A stretch of DNA of 64,000 bases from Epiperipatus broadwayi (GCA_028023455.1 JAQFVV010006474.1:1-64000); one strand, 5' to 3'; shown: positions 13,562 to 25,640, numbered from the stretch's first letter. Notes: generated from the sequence alone by a model not told the origin. A program made the numbers and translations.

Positions 13562-14973
13562 GATAGCTTGTTTTCAATATTTCAATTTTAAAAGCAAATA
13601 TTATTAGGAGAATTTTCATTCATTTTTTCTGCATATATGTACTGGAAAATTGAACAGCTTCATTTATTAAAGCATTTTAAATATTCTTTTTAAAATTGCA
13701 TTTTGATTACTCAAGCACTTAATTATAATAATTTTAAAAAAAGTACTATCTACTTTAAAAGTCTGCAATTTAAATAGTTTAGTTTTATGATGTATAATAT
13801 TATAATACATTAAAGTTATGTCTTTTTTTTAAATAATGATTCACATAAAAAAATGTTCTTTTGAAAATACTAATAAAGTAAAAACACAAAAATTTTAATC
13901 TTCTTCTATCAATTTTACAAGTCAACATTTCAAAAGTTTTATCAAAATAATACTTTAATGAAGATATTGCCAGAGTTTTCATTAGCTATTGCTAAAAACG
14001 TTGAAATGCTGTTAAACTGACCCCAATTAATATCATTTATCTCCCTGCAGGAAATTGTTATGTGTGTATCCTTATTTATGCGTATACAAACGATTATTGT
14101 CATTCAGTACCTGACCAAGATGTATCACCTACAGACTATAAATGAACTTTTTGTTACAGCCAAGAAAAAAAAAAAGCTTTAATGATTATTATTATTTTAT
14201 TAGCATTTGACAGATATGTAGATTTAAAAATTTGTCTTATAATTTTTCTTATTTCTATTATTTTATTGTTTCTTTCTTCAAGAATGTCTCACAAAAGTAT
14301 AATATGGAAAAAATATTATACTCAGTAATTAGTATTATTTTACTATTGTTTTTTATGTATTTATATTTCTATACAAATATTCATTCATTATTTAGTAGTT
14401 AACAGCTTGTCTTTGAAAAGAGGTCATTATATAAATTTATTGTTTATTTTTTGCATTTTTAAGAAGTTATAAAATTATTATTTCTTAATAATTGTTTTAC
14501 TCAAAATTTAAAAAATTATTGTTTATCCCAAACCAAAGTATTTATTTTAATTTTGTGCTAATACCAAATACACTAAAATATTATTTTGTCTTTGTTTTTC
14601 TAGAAGTTATTTCGAATTGCTTAGTTAATAATAATTATTATATTTTCAAGTTGAAATATTATACTTCATCAGAAATAAGAGATTTATTCATTATTACTTT
14701 TACAATTTATTAATTAATGTCATTATAGTATTTCTTTATCAAATGTAATTTGAAATTGTTTATGCATTATTATGCTTAAATATACATGTATGTCATTTAA
14801 TCCAGTTATAATAATGTTTGAATTGAAAGTAGAAATAATTTAATTCCTATCGGACAATGAAATGTGCCAAAAGAAGTGGAAAATTTAGAGATTTATTTAA
14901 GTGTGAATTTATTATTTCTATATTATGTTTAGATTCAAATGTAATTGGTGGCTATGCAGAAGGAGATTGTTTA
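13562..14973. other. AT-rich DNA, no gene recognised
   Basis: I see no gene, RNA or structured repeat in this stretch. Confidence 0.6.
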
Positions 14974-14975
14974 TG

Positions 14976-15040
<65 letters not shown>
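14974..15040. repeat. (TA)n microsatellite, two blocks
   Basis: Two TA blocks are separated by a short TTTTA interruption at about 15009-15013. Confidence 0.95.
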
Positions 15041-15054
15041 CTTTTCCAGAGATG

Positions 15055-15177
15055 GAGATAACTCTCTCTTAATTTATTTGAATATTTGCCATGAGTGAAT
15101 TGTAGAGTATATTGTCAGGGATTTAGAGGGCTCTCCCTTAGCTTGTTGAAATATTTGTTAAGAGTGGATTGTGACCT
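15055..15177 (+). repeat. Diverged tandem duplication, period about 70 bp
   Basis: A segment with CTCTCTCTTAATTTATTTGA, ATATTTG and GAGTGAATTGT is followed by a second version with CTCTCCCTTAGCTTGTTGA, ATATTTG and GAGTGGATTGT. The copies are clearly related but diverged. Confidence 0.6.
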
Positions 15178-17027
15178 CCAGATTAGGTGGTTGTATTTTA
15201 TGAATTATAATGTGTGAAGTTAAGTAGTGAATTTTCCTTATATTTTTGGTGATGAGACCCGGTCCACACCAGTTTGTTTTAAGCCTCAGAAATTAGGCTT
15301 GTGAGTCACTGTGTAATGTCATTTAAGTAATTAGAGTTAAGAAAGTCTTCTTGTCCCTCATGTGTTTGTGTGGAATGTATTCCATCTTTTATCCATATCC
15401 AAGTGTAATATAGTTAGTTTGCTGATAAAAAAATAAAATAAAGGTAGAATGGATTTTTTCACAGAACAGCTGAAGTAGATTTAGTGTTAAAGCTTAGTTG
15501 TCCATTGCCATCATCCATATTATGACATTTATCCCAATTTCATAAGTAATCCAATCGGATTTAGGTATATTACTTATTTTATAACAAATAGCATAATTCT
15601 GACACATGCATAAAATAGTATTAATTTGGAAGGTATGGAGAAATCCATCATTAATGTGTAACTCTTTAATTATTCTTTCAAATCATTTTATATTAATTAA
15701 TTATGTTTTATACCATCAACTCTCATAATGTTTCATCCTCATTTGAATGAGGAAGCAAAAGAAAAAAATGTAGCTAATTAATAGAATTACTTATTTGGTT
15801 TGTGAAGGCTAGCTTGACCTCTTACCCTTAGATTTAAACCCCTATTATATTATTGTAATGTGCAATTGAAGTAAAATGCCAAGAATTTTTGTTTCACATT
15901 TTATAATTTTAGTGCCAGTATTATAATGTTTCTTTTGTAAGTCTATCAGAATGCACTGATATATGGCATACGTTAAAGTTAAATACAGAAAGTTTATCCT
16001 TATGATATTTAGTTTCATGTAGACTATTTAATCTTTGATGTTAGAATTATCCCAAAACATGTATACACATAAACTATAAAACCAAATGTTATTTAAATTG
16101 TCTTGTAATAAATATTTTATTTATTTAAAGCTGTGTTCAGAATTCTTCTTTGACATGCATTTGTGTTCTATATTTCCACACATGCACGCACATTTGCATA
16201 TCCAATATGATAAGATTGCACTATTCCATAATTTAATGATGAATGTGTCCAGATCTGATGATGTTGCTTTACTTGATCCAAACACTATATGAAATGTTTG
16301 ATCATTTAGTGATTCTCTGAAAATTTCATTACTCCGTTATTATTTAGATGATGAATTGAAATCAAAACGCAGCCTATTTCTTTCATTATCTAATTTCTAC
16401 CATTTTTATGAGAATAATGCTTAATTTGTATCATTACTTTTATAATAGTAATTAGTAGTTGTTGAAAAGTATAGATTTAAAATAAAGGCCACAATAAATT
16501 CATTCCCTGGGTTATTCACTTATCATTTAGATTAGAAATTAATTCAGTTATTTGGTTTAAATTATTATACAATCAAAAGTTAAGTAATGTTATATTTTAT
16601 TTTGTATTTAATTCCAACTTACCATACATTATAGTTAATCAGCATTGCATCTTTATTTTATTAATTTAATTTTATCACCCAGTAGAGGTTGTTCAATGCA
16701 TGTTAATGGTGGGAGGTGATGAGGTTAAAATATAACTTGTAAATTTATGTGGTAGAATTTCACTAATTTTCATTACTTATTTATTTTAAAACTTAATAGA
16801 TGTTTTGTTCCTATGAATCATGTTTCCTGTCATATCTAATATAGATTTTACAGTTTATAGATCTCTGTTAGCCCCATCTGAGCTAAGCTAAGATAGGATG
16901 GCATTTTAAGAGTCTCATTAATAGTTTAAAAGTGAGATCAAATTAGTATTTTATTCTAAGATCAATAGAATTGGCGCCCCCGGGTATTTGTTGGTAGGAA
17001 AGATAGGAGAGGTGTTGGGAGAGGGTA

Positions 17028-17030
<3 letters not shown>
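15178..17030. other. Unclassified sequence, possible LTR remnant
   Basis: No coding region. The first part (to about 15500) is less AT-rich than its surroundings. TGGCGCCCCCGGG at 16972-16984 resembles the start of a retroelement primer-binding site (TGGCGCC type), and a purine-rich run (GGGAGAGGG) lies just before the (TA)n at 17031. With no paired LTR and no pol sequence nearby I leave it unclassified. Confidence 0.3.

Positions 17031-17058
<28 letters not shown>
17031..17058. repeat. (TA)n microsatellite
   Basis: About 28 bp of TA dinucleotides. Confidence 0.9.
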
Positions 17059-17061
<3 letters not shown>

Positions 17062-20000
17062 AAATTATTTGCTTAGTAATAATTAAAAATTGATACTGTT
17101 TTACTACGGCAAATATTCTTTAATATGTTTGTTACTTATCCATTCATGTTGGATAATCTCCGGTGATTGTAATCTTTAAAAAAAAATCGTCAAAGACCGT
17201 TTTACTTTTATAATACACCATGGATTTGATCACAATTATGCCATGGTTATTAGAATGCATTAAAAGTTTTAATAATAAGACCATGATAGTAAAAACAGTT
17301 CTTTATATTACTTGAAAGAAAAATATTCGTTTTTTTTTTATTATTATTATTGGAAACATTTCAGACAAATTTCAAAATATTATTTAATTTAATATAGCAC
17401 AAATTTATTAACGTAAAATACAAAGTTATTTTTTTAGATAAATATGATGTAATTTGTTTAGTATTTTTGAAGTATCAGAAATTTAATGCTATAATTATAA
17501 TTAAAAATTATTTAATTTTTAGTAGTTCTGATGTAAGTTGTTGAATAATTACACATTTATTATGATATACTGAAAGTAATATTGCTTGAAGCCTAGATGA
17601 ATGTTTCTGGTATGATGTTTTATTAATATTTTTGAATGCTAATCCGTTGTAAAAGATATCTGTGAATAGTTATTAACCTTTTATAGTTGAAGTTATGCTA
17701 TAATTCAATTTTAATTAACGTAGGTAATGGTTATTGTTTAAAAAGTTTTATTTTTACATTTTTTTAAACCTAAACATGAATAAAGAATTAAAAAATAATA
17801 ATTCCAGAGGATAAGTATTTTTAAAACCATTTTGGAGCAAATACACATTCTTATTTAATATCAGTTATGGTTATTTCAAATACATCAGATTCTCCGTTCT
17901 AGTAATAATATTTCCTTTCATTCCTCCATATTTTGGTTGATAATCGACTAGTTTCAAATAATGCTATAAATCTGACATATTCACTGAATCAAATGCCTTG
18001 AACAATTCGAGACTTCTCTTGCATTTGTTTGACAACAGAAATTATAACTATTTTTTTCTTGATTCTCATAGAATATACCAGGTCCAATGGCAATTTGTCT
18101 ATAAGTGGAAATAATTTCTATTCAATCATGTTCTTTAATAATTTTGCTTTAAATTTAATTATTTTGGCACATAAAGCAGACTTAAATATTCCATAAAATA
18201 TTTTTTTAATGGAAATAACGTTGTTGTTTTAATAAAAATAACAAACTGCAGCTAACCCCCCCCCCCTCAAAAAAAAAAAAGAAAAAAAAAAAACGAAAGA
18301 GAATAAGAAAAAAATTCTCTAATAATTAATTTTGAATTACGATATAATTTTGAATTACGATATAAATCAATCTGTGGGCTACAAATACATTCACATAGAG
18401 AACATGCTGGTGATTTTTCTGCTTATTTGATATTTTGCAACGTTGTTTTGTATTTTTTTTTTTCAATAAAATGCTTTGTTTTCTGAAACGTTTCAATAGC
18501 ATGTCAATCGATGCTTTTCCTTGGCTTCCGAATGGATACAATTTCCTTTCGACTTCTTTAAAATGACTTTGAGGTAATTTTTAAAATGTAAATAGGTTAT
18601 ACCTTTCTCACAAAAATCTTTCTCATGTTCAACATGTAATGTGTTTTAATCAAGCCTTGCATTCTTATTACGTTTTTATGTTTCCATTCCAAACAAGTTG
18701 CGATTTTACAAAAGTAAAATTTATAGTGCCACACCAGTAAATTGAATAAGAAAAGTGATTGATTTCACGATCCTGCCATTATATTTCTAAATATTCATAG
18801 AGATCATTAAGTAACCCTGTTCTAATGCTTTAAATTGTACTGGTAAAATTAGAAAGGCTCATGCTCTTATATAAATTATATAAAATAGCATATATATATA
18901 TATATATATATAGTTATTATAGTTGCAATAATTATTTTCACAATGGAAAATATTCTATCTTTTAACTATTAAAATTAACATCAGCATACTAGAATCTGTA
19001 TTGTATCTCAACATCTAAGGTTATCTTTCTATTCATAAAATTACCAAGCGATTTAAACTCATTTATCTCATCAAATTGATGATTATCTAAGATAAAAGCT
19101 CCTAAGGGTTTTCCTTTTCACTTGTTAAAACGAAGAATTTGAGTTTTTGAACATTTTAATTATCACACCAAAATCTTTATATATAGCGTTCAAAACATTA
19201 ATTGCAAATCGTCTTTTGAATTGGCAAAATACCCCAATCATCAAGACTTTAGAAATACACAATCTAAAGAAAATTATTTATTATTTTTACTTTTAATTGG
19301 TTCAAGTTAGAAATTCGACAATAAACTTCTTTTTTGTATCTTGATCCGCGATTAATTAGGCCACTCATAAATAATTAACAATCGTTTTCATTTTCATATG
19401 CCTCACATTTTCCATTTGTAACAATAGCACTTTCTTTTATTCTAAGATGTAGAAACTATAAAATACAGTCAATTTTTGGTGATAAGCAACTAATTTTAAA
19501 CATTGTCCTATTAACAAAATGCTTTGTAAATTGCTTCTTTGGTCCTAACAATTTTTTTCTGACAACAAAACAATGTCTATATTTCTGAATCTCTGGTAAC
19601 CAATATGTGGAACACTAAAATATCATTCAGATAAGGTGGCACCACTTACTGGATCCTGATATATTTATAAAATTCCAATATTTTTGAAGCTATCTTATGA
19701 CAACTATATATTAAGACTTTTCTAGATATTTCCTCGGGGCCTATATCTTTTCTATTTTTGAAATTATAATGAGTTATTATGATTTCATTAAAGTGGATAT
19801 ATTTGTCCAAATCTAAGTAAGTAAAATGGATATATTATTAAAACTCGTTATATTAATTAATGTATTATTGTTCAAAAAAATGATCAAAAACACTTTTTCT
19901 ATCTTTCTAAAATGTAACTAACATCATAAAAGAGAGGATCATTTCTGGTTCTATTATGAATGCGATAGCGTTTCTCACATCGGTATATTGTTTTAATTCA

Positions 20001-21006
20001 ACAAAAATGATTTTGTATGACCAATGATTAGCAAATGTCTGTGTCTTCCATGAACTTCTATTCCATCTTCTGATCTTTTATATTCATTACCAAGTTCCAA
20101 ATTTTGTTTATTATTCTCCCTACCAAATAATGTCAATCACTTCCTTTTAATCAAACTAATAATAATAATATCATTATTTAGAAAACCAATCATGATTTTT
20201 TAGTGAGCACAAAAAATTGCATTATTTGTATCCTTAGCACACACCTTAAGAGAATACCACTCTTCAGTAATATAATAATGAATGATCCATATTACTAATT
20301 TTAATCTTTAAAAGCTATAAGTACTTGATATTATAAAAGATTCTTCTAAAAGCCTAATATCAACTTTCTTGTAAATATGATTGTAATAATATACATTAAT
20401 AATTAAATTATCATTTTAATCTTGGAGCTTATTAGTCGATGAACTTTCCAACAATTTGCGCTTGCAAGTTCTCTAAATTCTACCTCCTAATTAATAATTT
20501 AATCTATTAAAAATTATTTTTGAGCATGGATTCGTCCAGATTCTTTAAAGTGGTTTCTATCTACGCAATTTATTTTCGATATTGCCAATGTAAAATTTTA
20601 ATACCGTTAGCCATCTTCTGATATATCGAACTTCAATAATATAAAATTAGATTTTACAGAAAATGCGCCACCAGACGAGTTTTATTAAAAGCAACAGTAT
20701 AGACTTTAAATCTTGAAAGCTCTTCAGCCACCAGTACAGTCTTTCATTCTAATCTTCAAGAATTTGTATCAAGTAATTTTGCCTATGGCATGTTTCAATA
20801 TTGCCATCTGATTTATCACTGCTACTAGTATTATTATTACTTTTGCTAATATTACTATTTTTTTCACAAAAGTAATATAAATCATTACATTATGAAATAC
20901 AAGATTCAAATTAAATACCAGTATAAGGTCAATAATGTGAACCTTTATAAAATGGTAACCATGAGACCAATGTATGTGTACACACATATATATGAATAAT
21001 ATTACA
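17059..21006. other. AT-rich DNA, no gene recognised
   Basis: No gene seen. It contains a C9-10 run followed by A-rich homopolymers at about 18257-18295, a direct repeat of TTTTGAATTACGATATAA at about 18330-18364, and a short (TA)n at about 18889-18912. Confidence 0.6.
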
Positions 21007-21146
21007 AATCGATGTCTGTATTTTTTCAAAATAATATACGTAAATTTATAAATGAATGTTAGAAAATACAGTACTTAAAAGTTTATAAAAATATATCTAT
21101 AACCGTCACTTAGAAGCGCTTTCAACTAATTTTGTAGTTTTTGTCC
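21007..21146. repeat. Left inverted flank of RTE copy 1; dispersed repeat
   Basis: Bases 21070-21146 are the reverse complement of the tandem unit to the right of RTE copy 1 (23307-23464): AGTACTTAAAAGTTTATAAA on the left against its complement on the right. Bases 21009-21089 also match, in reverse orientation, 39793-39880. So this is a dispersed family that brackets the LINE copy as an inverted pair. Confidence 0.75.
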
Positions 21147-21162
21147 AAATGAAGGTACAGCA

Positions 21163-23290
21163 GAATTGGATTATATTTTGACTAACAGGAAATACATATT
21201 TCAAGATTGTAATGTTCTTAATAAATTTAACACAGGAAGTGATCATCGATTAGTAAGGTGTAAAATAGGTCCTAATCTTCAGAAATATTCTAATGAATTT
21301 AAATTAGAACTTACAAATCGGTTTCAAGTATTAGTAGATTTTGAACATGATTCAGATTTAAATGAAATTAATATGCAAATAACTGATACACTTTTAAAAA
21401 CTACAACAAAGATAGCTGGTAGAAAAAAACGGCAATTGACCAATAAAATTTCTACTGAGACTAAAGAATTTATGAAGAAAAGAAGAATATGAAGATATAC
21501 AAAAATGATGCATTAAAAAAAATTGAATATCTCGAATTTTGTAAAATGGTGCGGAAAAGAGTTGAAAATGATATAAGAAAGTATAACTGTGAACTAGCAA
21601 GGAAAGCTGTAGAAGAAAATAAAAACCTCAAGAATGTAAAACAACATTTTGGTATTGGTAGGAAATTTATATCTGCAATAAGAAGAAAAGATGGAATTAT
21701 TACTAAAAAGAGAGATGACATCATGAAATTGATAGAAGATTTTTATCAAGAATTATATAGTAATAAAGAACAAGTACCTCCTATATCTATTATATCTTCT
21801 GAATTGCCCATAATTTTAAATGAAGAAGTGAGACATGCAATTAAATGTATGAAGAAAGGAAAGGCTCCAGGTAATGATGGAATTATAATTAATATATTAA
21901 AAGAAGCAGGTGAAGAAATATAATTTTTTAGCAAAGTTATATACCAAATGTCTAAGTGATAAATATGTACCGGATGATTGAAAGAATGCAATAATAATAT
22001 TAATATTTTAAAAAGGTGATAAAGAAGATATTAGAAATTACAGACCTATCAGTCTTTTATCAGTTTTATATAAAAATTTTACCAAGATAATTACAACTCG
22101 TCTACAGAGAACATTGGATTTCCACCAACCAAGAGAACAAGCTGAATTTAAACGTGGTTTTAGTACAGCAGATCAAATCCAGGTATTGAGAGAAGTTATA
22201 GAAAGGACAAATGAATATGAATTACCAAAATGTTTTGGATTTGTAGATTATGAAAAAGCATTTGATTCTGTAAACATTTCTTCAGTGATTAAAGCATTGG
22301 ATCATCAAGGTATAGATCCAGGATAGTGTCATATTTTAAAGAATATTTATAAAAATGCAACAGTAACAATTAGATTACATAATGATAAAGGGAAAGTCAA
22401 CATTGAGAAAGGTGTAAGACAGGGTGACTCCATATCTCCAAAACTTTTTATAGCAGTGCTGCAATAAATATTTTGTGGATTAAAATGGGAAACTAAAGGA
22501 GTGGAAGTAAATGGAGATTATTTAAGTCATTTAGATTTCACAGATGATGTAGTTGTTTTTGCAAATAATGCTTCAGAGCTGCAGGAAATGTTGCAGGAGT
22601 TATCAGATGAAAGTAGGACTAAAGGGAAATGTTAAAAAGACTTAAGTAATGTTTAATCGATTTGCTCAGAATATGAAAATAGAGATTGATTGTGATGAAA
22701 TTAGAAGAAATTAACAATTACAAATACCTTAGTCAGATTATTAATACAGATGCAAACCTAATGGATGAAATTAATCATAGAATTAACTTTGGTTGGAATG
22801 CTTTTGGTAGAAATAACTTGATACTAAAATGAAATATGCCTATGTATTTAAAAAGAAAGGTTTTTAACAAATGTGCTTTACCATTTCTTACTTATGGATC
22901 TGAGACGTGGACACTTAATAGAAGAGCAATACAGATATTTCAGACCACTCAAAGAAGTATGGAGAGATATATGTTGGGAGTAACAAGAAGAGATTGAAAA
23001 TGCAATGTATGGGTAAGAGAACAAACATATATTACTGACCTCATTGAAAAAATTAAAAGATTGAAGTGGAGTTGGGATGGACATATTGTTAGAAGAGATG
23101 ATAATAGATGGACAATTGAAATTTTAAACTAGATTACAAGAGATTGTAAAAGACCCAGGAAGAGACCACATGTGAGATGGATGGATAAAATAAGAAAGTG
23201 TGCATGGGTGATGTGGAGAAGAGAAGCTAAAGATCGAAGAAGATGGATTAAACTTGGAGAGACCTTCATCCTGCAATGGATTGATAATGG
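21163..23290 (+). pseudogene. Endonuclease-reverse transcriptase ORF, broken (copy 1)
   Basis: Frame 1 (21163-21492) carries the end of an apurinic-type endonuclease with LDYILTN and GSDHRLVR, the SDH motif of this nuclease family. A shift of frame near 21490 leads into 21489-21923, with KGKAPGNDGI of the RT fingers. Later frames carry NYRPISLLSVLYK, FVDYEKAFDSV (motif A), GVRQGDSISPKLF (motif B) and LDFTDDVVVF (motif C, at about 22531-22560). Stops at about 21922, 21978, 22325 and 22465, and a deletion near 22616, separate them. The C-terminal part ends near WIDNG. Motif C reads FTDD where FADD is usual; the two aspartates are intact. It cannot make a full protein. Confidence 0.85.
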
Positions 23291-23300
23291 TTGATGATGA
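21163..23300 (+). mobile_element. RTE-type LINE, copy 1, 5'-truncated and decayed
   Basis: The element begins inside the endonuclease and runs through reverse transcriptase to a 3' tail of GATGAT repeats (about 23292-23306), the kind of short tandem tail known for RTE elements in place of poly-A. It resembles RTE-clade endonuclease-reverse transcriptases of invertebrates by remembered motifs; no search was possible. It shares most of its length with copy 2 (23550-25240), in the same orientation and highly similar. The inverted flanking repeats suggest that it inserted into, or was duplicated with, another repeat. Confidence 0.85.
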
Positions 23301-23306
23301 TGATGA

Positions 23307-23464
23307 GTTGACGAAAACTACAAAGTTATTTGAAAGTTCTCCTAAGTGAAGGTTATAGACATATTTTTATAAACTTTAAGTATTAGTTGACAAAAACTAC
23401 AAAGTTACTTGAAAGTACTCCTATGTGACGGATATAGATATATTTTTATAAACGTTTAAGTACT
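23307..23464. repeat. Tandem repeat, 79 bp unit, 2 copies
   Basis: The unit starting GTTGACGAAAACTACAAAG (23307) recurs at 23386 with about ten differences. It is the reverse complement of the flank left of RTE copy 1. Confidence 0.85.
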
Positions 23465-23515
23465 ATATATATATATATATATATATAGTACTTAAACGTT
23501 TATAAAAATATATCT
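23436..23515. repeat. Palindrome with (TA)n centre
   Basis: The arms 23436-23464 and 23487-23515 are perfect reverse complements around about 22 bp of TA. The right arm also resembles the start of the flank left of RTE copy 1, so it may be the left flank of copy 2, cut short by the adapter that follows. Confidence 0.85.
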
Positions 23516-23527
23516 ATTTATATATAT

Positions 23528-23546
23528 ACGTGTGCTCTTCCGATCT
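23528..23546 (+). other. Illumina adapter remnant (assembly contamination)
   Basis: ACGTGTGCTCTTCCGATCT, 19 nt, is identical to the 3' end of the standard TruSeq read-2 adapter as I know it. It is not native DNA. It lies between a repeat and a LINE copy that starts in mid-ORF, so sequence across this point should not be trusted to be contiguous. Confidence 0.95.
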
Positions 23547-23549
23547 AAA

Positions 23550-25236
23550 AAATAAAAGTCTTAAGAATGTAAAACAACATTTTGGTATTGGTAGGAAATT
23601 TATATTTGCAATAAGAAAAAAAGATAGAATTATTACTAAAAGGAGAGATGACATCATGAAATTGGTAGAAGATTTTTATCAAGAATTATATAGTAATAAA
23701 GAACAAGTACCTCCTATATCTATTACATCTTCCAAATTGCCCAGAATTTTAAATGAAAAAGTGAGACATGCAATTAAATGTATGAAGAAAGGAAAGGCTC
23801 TAGGTAATGATGGAATTATAATTGATATATTAAAAGAAGCAGTTGAAGAAATAGAAAAAAAAATTAGCAAAGTTATATACCAAATGTCTAAATGATAAAG
23901 ATGTACCGGATGATTGGAAGAATGCAGTAATAATATTAATATTTAAAAAAGGTGATAAAGAAGATATTAGAAATTACAGACCTATCAGCCTTTTATCAGT
24001 TTTATATAAAATTTTCACCAAGATAATTACTACTCGTCTACAGAGAACATTGGATTTCCACCAACCAAGAGAACAAGCCGGATTTAAAAGTGGTTTTAGT
24101 ACAGTAGATCATATCCAGGTATTGAGAGAAGTTATAGAAAGGACAAATGAATATGAGTTGCCATTATGCTTAGGATTTGTAGATTATGAAAAGGCATTTG
24201 ATTCTATAAACATTTCTTCAGTGATTAAAGCATTAGATCATAAAGGTATAGATCCAGGATATTGTCATATTTTAAAGAATATTTATAAAAATGCAACAGC
24301 AACAATTAGATTACATAATGACACTGGGAAAATCAACATTGAGAAAGGTGTAAGACAAGGTGACTCCATATCTCCAAAACTTTTTACAGCAGTGCTGCAT
24401 GAAGTATTTTCGGATTAAAATGGGAAACTAAAGGAGTGAAAGTAAATGGTGATTATTTAAGTCATTTAGATTTCGAAGATGATGTAGTTGTTTTTGAAAA
24501 TAATGCTTCAGATCTGCAGGAAATGTTGCAGGAATTATCAGATGAAAGTAGGAAAGTAGGACTAAAGATAAATGTTAAAAAGACTAAAGTAATGTTTAAT
24601 CGATTTGCTCAAAATATGAAAATAAAGATTGATTATGATGAATTAGAAGAATTTAACAGTTACAAATAGCTTGGTCAGATTATTAATACAGATGGAAACA
24701 TAATGGAGGAAATTAATCATAGAATTAAACTTGGTTGGAGTGCTTTTGGTAGAAATAACTTGATACTAAAAGGAAATATGCCTATGTGTTTGAAAAGGAA
24801 GGTTTTTAACAAATGTGTTTTACCAGTTCTTACTTATGGATCTGAGACTTGGACACTTAATAGAAGAGCAATTCAGAGACTTCAGACCACTCAAAGGAGT
24901 ATGGAGAGATGTATGTTGGGAGTAACAAGAAGAGATCAAAAATGCAATGTATGCGTAAGAGAACAAACAGGTGTTATTGACTTCATTGAAAAAATTAAAA
25001 GACTGATGTGGAGTTGTGCTGGACATATTGTTAGAAGAGATAATAATAGAAGGACAATTAAAATTTTAAACTGGATTCTAAGAGATTGTAAAAGATCCAG
25101 AAAGAGACCACATGTGAGATGGATGGATGAAATAAGAAAGTGTGCAGGGGTGATGTGGAGAAGTCAAGATAAAGATCGGAGAAGATGGATTAAACTTGGA
25201 GAGACCTTCATCCTGCAGTGGATTGATAATGGTTGA
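23550..25236 (+). pseudogene. Reverse transcriptase ORF, broken (copy 2)
   Basis: Pieces in order: 23550-23895 (RT fingers with KGKALGNDGI), then a frame change in an A run near 23857-23865; 23897-24418 with PREQAGFKSGFSTVDHIQV, FVDYEKAFDSI (motif A) and GVRQGDSISPKLF (motif B); a one-base shift near 24412; 24436-24669 with LDFEDDVVVF (motif C, aspartates at about 24478-24483); a TAG stop at 24670 where copy 1 reads tyrosine; 24673-25236, the C-terminal region with a Cys/His-containing LINE tail (CMLGVTRR, GHIVRRDN, WMDEIRKCAG) ending WIDNG. In motif C, Glu replaces the usual Ala of FADD. Two frame changes and one stop make it non-functional. Confidence 0.85.
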
Positions 25237-25239
25237 TAA

Positions 25240-25240
<1 letters not shown>
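23550..25240 (+). mobile_element. RTE-type LINE, copy 2, 5' part missing at adapter
   Basis: Homology to copy 1 starts at the equivalent of about 21612, immediately after the adapter, and continues to the ORF end at about 25236. About 450 bp of the copy-1 element, including the endonuclease end, is absent. The 3' tail is GATAATGATA merging into (TA)n rather than the GATGAT run of copy 1. Copy 2 has fewer disabling changes, so it is the younger or better preserved of the two. Confidence 0.85.
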
Positions 25241-25241
<1 letters not shown>

Positions 25242-25273
<32 letters not shown>

Positions 25274-25302
25274 TATAAACCATATATATATATATATATA
25301 TA
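25242..25302. repeat. (TA)n microsatellite, two blocks
   Basis: TA blocks at about 25242-25271 and 25282-25302 are joined by TCATATAAACC. The first directly follows the 3' end of RTE copy 2. Confidence 0.9.
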
Positions 25303-25481
25303 AATTTTATTTAACCCAGTATTCAAAAGTAAATAATCTTTACCAGAAGTACTTTCGATTGTTTCACTGATAATCTTTATCATTTGTTTTAATGGTTGAT
25401 AAAGATTGTCAGTGAAACAATCGAAAGTACTTCTGGTAAAGAATATATTATTTAATTTTGAATACTGTGTTAAATAAATTT
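25303..25481. repeat. Long hairpin, 80 bp arms, 14 bp loop
   Basis: Arms 25303-25382 and 25397-25481 are reverse complements, nearly perfect over the inner 45 bp (ACTTTCGATTGTTTCACTGA and its complement), with small differences outward. The right-arm pattern, GATAAAG...GTGAAAC...CGAAAGTACTTC, resembles the terminal repeats of Penelope-like elements, but there is no coding part to confirm it. An inverted assembly join is the alternative. Confidence 0.8.
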
Positions 25482-25511
25482 GTTTAAATTATTATTATAT
25501 GATTTAAAAAT

Positions 25512-25525
25512 ACAGACATTTAATG

Positions 25526-25566
<41 letters not shown>

Positions 25567-25577
25567 GCTATTAAATA

Positions 25578-25640
<63 letters not shown>
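25512..25640. repeat. (TA)n blocks within a short imperfect palindrome
   Basis: ACAGACATTTAATGG, TA block (about 25531-25565), CGCTATTAAATATCTGT, then a second, longer TA block (about 25580-25639). The two flanks of the first block are imperfect reverse complements. Confidence 0.8.

Noticed and set aside
21394-21991. Minus-strand frames over RTE copy 1
   Set aside because: They are shadows of the LINE reverse transcriptase on the other strand.
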